From assembly GCF_033958435.1 (NCBI RefSeq), contig NC_134137.1, positions 122,362,001 to 122,426,000 on the forward strand: a stretch of DNA of 64,000 nucleotides, given 5' to 3'. Made by a program: the position numbers and the translations under genes. Positions 58,196 to 64,000 of this stretch are shown in pieces. Each line of letters starts with the position of its first letter. Position 1 is the first letter of the stretch. Below the pieces are notes generated by a model that worked only from the letters and a program-made list of their open reading frames with translations, ran no database searches and had not been told where the DNA came from. The DNA is from Carettochelys insculpta (lineage: Eukaryota > Chordata > Testudines > Carettochelyidae).

Positions 58196-58201
58196 TGTTC
58201 T

Positions 58202-61200
58202 CAGCTGTGGCTTCCGGCTAACTCCCTATTTTCATCTGCTCAGCTCAGCAGGGGGAATGGAGCTGGAATTCAGTTGCCTGCAGCTGATAGCAGCCAATGA
58301 GCAATTAAGAGGTCAGAGAGTGCTGTCTCTCATACCAGGACTTTGGCAAGGGCTACTGCCAAGCAGAATGGAAGTGGCAGGCCAGTCACAATTCCAGAAG
58401 GGCTGAGTGCTGGCACCTCTGGTTTTTAATCTGCATATGAATCTGCGGCCATTTGCAGTACTCCCGGAGGGTCATTGCTTCTTGGGAGTGACAGACATTT
58501 TATTTGGAAGAATCCTTAAATGTATAAAACAATCTTGAATGATAGTTTCATACCAAGTCACAAATACGGAGGCTGACAAGGTGAGGCAAGTGAAGGTGCC
58601 ATTTGCATGCAAGTTTTTAATGCAAAGCAATGCCTCTACATCTTTTGGACATTGTCCTAGCCCATGAGTTTGGTGCTCAGCCCAGCTGCTGAGCTGTTCC
58701 ATTCTATGCGGCAGAAACCTAATCTAAATGGAATTTGCAAAACTCCAAGGAGCTGAAATGCTTTTTTAAATTTTCCTACCAGAGAAATATTCTTCACTGA
58801 ACCACCTCACGCTGCCAAAATTCAATGTTGGATGTAAACAGATGAATTTGTAAGACTAAGCTATTCTTGAGCCGACAACTGCATTTGGGATTAACTGAAG
58901 TGTTGTCCAGAAAAATGACATTTTGATTCAGCAGAAAAGTTTGAGGTTTCAAAATTAGTCTGTTCCATTGTGGAATGAAACCAGAATCTTGTGAATTTGT
59001 TGTAACACACACACACACACACAAGAACTGAACACAAGACACACCGGCCAACAGCCCAAAGATGCAAGCACTCACTTGGAAGTGGGGAAGCCTGACCCTG
59101 GGTGTCTCTACCCAGAGAGCTCATGTGGGGTGGTGTTTCTCATCTCTGCTTAAGTTCCAGCCTAACAGGGAGTAATTTTCATCAAAATTGATGTTTTTGA
59201 CCTGCCCCTCCAAAAAGTTGAATTGAAAAATTCCCACCCAGCTTCCATTAATTGTACTAAAATCTATTTGTTATGTGAACAAAATGTATTTCTAAAGAAG
59301 TCTTGGCACATTATTTCATATTTCCCAATCTTAGGAACAAATGGCTTTCCAAATGTTTTGTAGTAGCCTCCTGAGACCTTCACAAAAAATAGGGTTCTTG
59401 TGTTATAACTCATGATTTGGCTCTGTGTGCCCATTATCAAACAGGCAAAAACATCTGTTTAATCTTTAAATGAATCATGTGCTTATAGACAAGAATAAAA
59501 GCCCCTGAAAGTGGTACATAAGCTGTATAAATAGTTGTGGGGTGAACTGAAAAAGCAGGTGTCAGATTGGATTAGGAGAGCTGCTTGGTTTTTCTAATCT
59601 TGTGATACACCTCTAGGTGGTGCAGGTGAGTTTCAGCAGAAAGAAAGCCCCTTTTCCGTTCACTAGTTTTCAAAACTCTGAAGCTAGGGAGAAAACAGCA
59701 AAGGAAAAGTTATTGGGAAGTCCTCTGAAAGAGCAAGTGTGTGCAGGGTTGACAGCTGACGGTTTATACTGCATCTCAGCACATTGGAGTGGATCTGTGG
59801 ACACTGACAAATTCTCTACACATGTAGGATGCAACATTTGGCTGAGAACCACCCTTGCCACCCGTGAAAACCTCTTGTCTTATTTGGATTGGATATTTCT
59901 TGCATTTTATTCAGAGACTGATATCCTGGCTGGATTTCGGTTTTGTTACTTACATCTGTGTCAGGTAAGATTTTATATAATACATTTTTTCTCTTTCTTA
60001 TAAACGAGATACTGTTCCAAGGCAGAACAGCAACTGTCATGAGATGACAGTCACGAAACATTTCTGGAAAGCATGTCATGATTAGGCTTAGTTTGAACAA
60101 GCACTGTCTTTCAGCTTACATCTGTGCTTAGGGCATTAATGCCAAAGAGCTTCTTTCTTATTTCTACACATGTTAGAAACTGAGTGCTTAGTGGCACGTT
60201 TAATTAAAGAAGCAAAGTTTCCTCCTGTTAAAGGTGTTTCAGACTTTAATTAGTGAAAGTACCCACACCCTCATTAGCCAACAAGCCTCTTTGGAGGTGT
60301 TCAGCATCATGTTGACCTCATATGAGAAGAAGAATACTTTGGGCTGTTATTTCAAAACCAGAAAACAAATGCAGCCCCTACACCTTACGATATTTCAATA
60401 CGATTCTGAACAAAGAATATTACTGCCACACTTCAGTGAACCAGGTGGGCGTGAGGCTGAATGAATGTAGGGAAATAGGGACCTGTAAGTACACGTAAGG
60501 AGCATGCTGAGTTTTGTTTCCAGCGGTGTTGTTCCCCAGTCCTGCTAAAACAGAGCTCTGTGGAACCTAAATCCTGTACGGAAAAGCAAACCATGGTTCT
60601 TTACCAGACCCACAAGTGTACAGTTTAGCCACAAACTGTTGTAGCAGATTAGTGAATGCAAGGTAACTTTTATATGCTAAAGGAAAAATTGGTTTCAATT
60701 TTTGTAGACACTGGATCTTTGGAGATTGCATAAACAGCTTCTGGATAGCATTTGAGCGCTGGGTTCTGTAAGACAATGGGCCCGATCCTTGGCTGGTATA
60801 AACTAGTGTAGCTCCATAAAAGTCGATTTATACCACTGAAGTGAGTAGAGGTGTGAGAACGGTAATTTTTGTGCCAAAGAAAAAGTACAATACTGGGGCT
60901 TAATTTTACAGTTGTTACTAGCTGGAATAAGAGCTGCTGGACTGGGCCTGGTGTTGCTAGTCCCTCTTCTCTCCAAAAAAAGAAAAAATGGTGATGGTTT
61001 TTGCAATATCCACTTATACATCTGGAAATGTGTCCATGTCAGAAATATTGATGGGGCCTAATAATGGACTGTCATACCCCATAGGAGGGACATTAGCTTT
61101 AGTGGACAAGAGGAAATCAGTTCAAATGATTAAGATCAGGCTTATTCAATTTCTCTTTGTCATACACTAATTTGTCATTAGTGTAAGTCAAAAGCAACTT

Positions 61201-62641
61201 TGGTTGTGAAATACTCCATTTAAGAAAGCCACCAAGAAGAAAACAATTATTAAATATTAATGTTTGTAACTGTTCCCTCAGGACATGTACATTTACATTT
61301 CAGAGTACATAGGCAAATAAATTACTTTTGGCAGCAGTTTGTTTGGCTCCAAACTGTGCTCAGCGAGCCAAATACTGAGTTAAACTGATCTGAGTTAAAC
61401 GGGTGTAAATCAGAATAATTTTTCAGTAGAGTTGATTTATGCTGGTTTAATTCAGATCAGAATCTGGTCCATATTTTTACCCAGAAATACAATGTGGTTG
61501 TTATCATCATAAAGAACTCTGGCATAAGCCGAGCAATAGAAAGATCTCTTAATTTTAACATGATCTCTTAATTTTAATGTCAATTTGTGTAGGATGACGT
61601 TCTCTTTCAGGAATTCACAATTATTACCTGAAGGAGAAGTCACAAAAAATACTGGGTTAATTAGTTGCACCATAAGGACAGATGCATTCTTTCTGATAAT
61701 TAGTTCATTTACATTTTATACATTTACATTTATGTCTTGCACATCCTGGAGGATTTGAATATTTTGAACTAGACCATTGCTTCTAACTGAACCAATCTGG
61801 TGCTGATATGTAATGGTCCAAAACCAGCTTTTGGAAAACTAACAGAAAGGATATTCTTTCAAAAGAAAAGGCAGTCAGTGAAGATCATGTTTTTTCTTGT
61901 TTTATCATCCTTGGCAGGCTTTCCTTCTAATATTTTCGGTAAACAATTTTCCTTTAACCAAGGCAAGATGGAACTGGGATTCAGATTGTAGCTGTGTTGC
62001 TCTGTTACAAGGTTGAAAAATAGCAACATGAGCACTACCTATGGCTGAAGGAACACAAGGGGTCCAATTCAAGCAAACCATGCTAGAGTCCTGGGAGTTC
62101 CATTTTGTACTAACCAGCTAAATATTCATTGGCTCAGAGAGACCAAGTGACTGCAGCCTGCTGGTTTACATGCCCACACAGGTGGGGAAATAGGACCCAG
62201 TCCCTGGTACAATGAAGGTGTCTGTATTTTACACACAGTAGAACAGCTTCCACGGGAGAGTTGAAGAGTCTCATATCAGAATACCTGACCTGGTTAGTAC
62301 CCTCTCACCAGGGTAGTGAGCAGATAAAGCTTCACATCCCTTCACCTGGGTCTCCCATATGCAAGGAGAGTACCCTAAGCCCCCGGCTTTTAAGCACAAG
62401 TGTGGCTCTTGCTCCTCTCTCTTTAGCGTGGGGCCCCATCTGATACTTATGTTCTTAGGTCTTTCTAAGCACAGCTATCAAATCAGGCCTAATAGAAGAG
62501 AAAAACCTAGGTTATGAATCCTGCTGCAGTTTAGGCATGAATCAGGTGCTGAGCAGCTTGGTGGTGTTAGGACGTAGGTGGTTATGGGCTTGCCCAGTGG
62601 CAGAACATTGATGCCCAGCAGAGTTTATCAATGGAAATTTA
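58202..62641. other. Intergenic, mostly unassigned; small repeats
   Basis: A CA microsatellite lies at about 59007-59023. Fragments at 60778-60850 (GGGCCCGATCCTTGGCTGG, TAAAAGTCGATTTATACCAC) and 61370-61470 (GTGTAAATCAGAATAA, GATCAGAATCTGGTCC) belong to a dispersed sauropsid repeat that resembles palindromic GGCCTGAT-type MITEs. A 128-codon frame at 59617-60003 has no recognised domain. Confidence 0.4.
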
Positions 62642-62875
62642 GGGCTTGTCTGCACAGAGCCGGAGTGCTTTCAATGGAGGATTGAATGACAGAATTCTCT
62701 AATGAGTAGCACTAAAACCGTGCTGTATAGACTCTGCCAGTGTGCACTGAGAGGTACCTAGTTTACCTTCACATAGTCACACCAACAGGGTCTACAGGGG
62801 GAAGTCAAAGCACAACACACAGCACTACCTTTCACTGATCCAGAGTCTGCACTGTGGCACCGTGCAGACAAGCCC
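62642..62875. mobile_element. MITE with GGGCTTGTCTGCAC ends
   Basis: The left GGGCTTGTCTGCACAGAGCC and right CACCGTGCAGACAAGCCC are inverted repeats around 234 bp of noncoding sequence. TTA and ATA flank the ends, an imperfect 3-bp duplication. Confidence 0.75.
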
Positions 62876-63076
62876 ATAAGTACCTCGGGACTGTAGATTT
62901 CTAAAGCGTTAGGTGGCAGCTGACCGGTGGTATTGTGAATGCCAGTGGTATCTAAACAGTGTCAGTCCACACCTAAGTCCCTCTACTGAATCTAACTCAA
63001 AGGGTGAAACCCTGAACACACTTGAATCAATAGCGAAGCTCCCAATTACTGCACTGGGGCCAGACTTTCGATCCAA
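62876..63076. other. Spacer between two MITEs
   Basis: No recognised feature. Confidence 0.4.
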
Positions 63077-63507
63077 GGCTACGTCTACACTACATTGAAA
63101 GATGTTCTTCTGGAAGATCTCTTCTAAAAGAACTTCTTTTGAAAGGGTGCATCCATCACAAAAAAGATGATCAAAAGAGGTGATCTGCTCTTTTGAAATA
63201 GACCGTCCATGCAGTCCCCGCTCTTCTGAAAGAATGGGCCAGGGAGTGAAAAATCAGGTGCCATGAGGACTGCCCTTTTGGAAAAAAGGGGCTTGAAGAG
63301 AGTCTATGCACATTTTCTTTCGAAAAAAGCTTCCGAAAGAGGACGCTTTTCCTGAAATGGGAGTGGAAGAATGCTTTCGTAAGGCGTGCCACATTCTTTC
63401 GATTTAATGTAGAAAGAACGCTTTTATGAGTAGACAGCCTGATGGATATTTAGAAGGCGCCCCTTTTGAAAAATATTTCATAAGAACTTGCTAATCTAGA
63501 CGCGGCA
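63077..63507. mobile_element. Harbinger-type MITE (TTTCGGAAGAAG subfamily), copy 2
   Basis: The left GGCTACGTCTACACTACATT and right CTAATCTAGACGCGGC are inverted repeats flanked by CAA on both sides (3-bp duplication). The interior GATCTGCTCTTTTGAAATAG and GTGCCATGAGGACTGCCC blocks match the element at 40749-41150. Confidence 0.75.
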
Positions 63508-64000
63508 CAAATGTTTTGTGCTCCTTCTCACTGGCTCCAACGCAGCAATTAAAAACCAAACTCTTTCCAGAACTCTACTAACTTCAACAGCTAACCACTG
63601 CACAGATTTCATTTGGCATAATTATCTGCTTTATAAGTTGAAACTGTGTTTCAATTTGTTTCTGAACAGAATATCTGAATGAAGGTGGAAGAGGGAAACA
63701 CTATCTTCAAATTTCTAAGTGAGTGTATTGGAAATAATGAACAAAAGGCTAACAAAGACTAGTTTAAAGCATTGTCTCTTATCACTTTTTAAGAAGTTGT
63801 GTGAGGGTTTTGGCTTTCAGAATATCTATAGAGAGGTGGATACATATCCCCTGCCCTGGTGCTTGTGATTGCTGCTTTTTGAACTGTCTTAAAGCGGAAT
63901 TTTTGAGCAAAGCTTAGAATTTTAGAATTCAGTCCCTTCAACTATCCATCCATCTATTTATTTCTGTAGGGTCTATACTGCAGTGCAATACCATATTATT
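63508..64000. other. AT-rich intergenic DNA
   Basis: No recognised feature to the end of the window. Confidence 0.4.

Noticed and set aside
59007..59023. CA microsatellite as a functional element
   Set aside because: It is a short ordinary dinucleotide run with nothing to suggest function.
1..64000. CRISPR arrays, operons, bacterial attachment sites
   Set aside because: No regularly spaced identical repeats or compact gene arrays occur. The sequence is clearly vertebrate nuclear DNA.

Overview
This window is vertebrate nuclear DNA, almost certainly from a turtle. The call rests on the repeat content: sauropsid CR1 LINEs, Penelope-like elements with GIY-YIG tails, hAT elements, and Harbinger-type elements with GGCTACGTCTACAC-like ends that I recognise from turtle genomes. 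A soft-shelled turtle is possible, but I cannot fix the family.

I see one host protein-coding exon. Exon 1 of SH3RF3 (the POSH2 E3 ubiquitin ligase) lies on the minus strand at 22498-21992. It encodes a complete C3HC4 RING finger, ends at a clean splice donor, and sits in a CpG island of roughly 21.6-23.4 kb. Positions 1-21991 are therefore the start of SH3RF3 intron 1 (transcription runs toward position 1). No SH3-domain exon appears there. Positions 22499-64000 are promoter and upstream intergenic DNA with no second host gene that I can support.

The rest is mobile-element archaeology. Intron 1 holds two 709-bp Harbinger-type MITEs in opposite orientation (6.6 and 17.9 kb), a 2.8-kb hAT relic with a nested hAT and minisatellite (11.5-14.3 kb), an internally inverted Penelope-like element (14.4-15.2 kb), and a 19.3-19.7 kb palindrome built by a Penelope-type insertion. 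The upstream side holds three CR1 copies (26.0, 29.7-31.7 and 35.0-37.0 kb), a Penelope-like element with an open GIY-YIG reading frame (41.86-42.58 kb), and a nearly full-length but dead Harbinger transposon with convergent Myb/SANT-like and DDE transposase genes (45.4-49.7 kb). There are also many short MITEs and about ten Penelope-tail hairpin insertions.

The most interesting thread is that the Penelope-type 3' tails share a hammerhead-ribozyme-like core (CTGANGA, stem II, GAAA). Its stem II differs between families in a compensatory way. Many short copies of this tail are inserted as hairpins with 6-12 bp target duplications.
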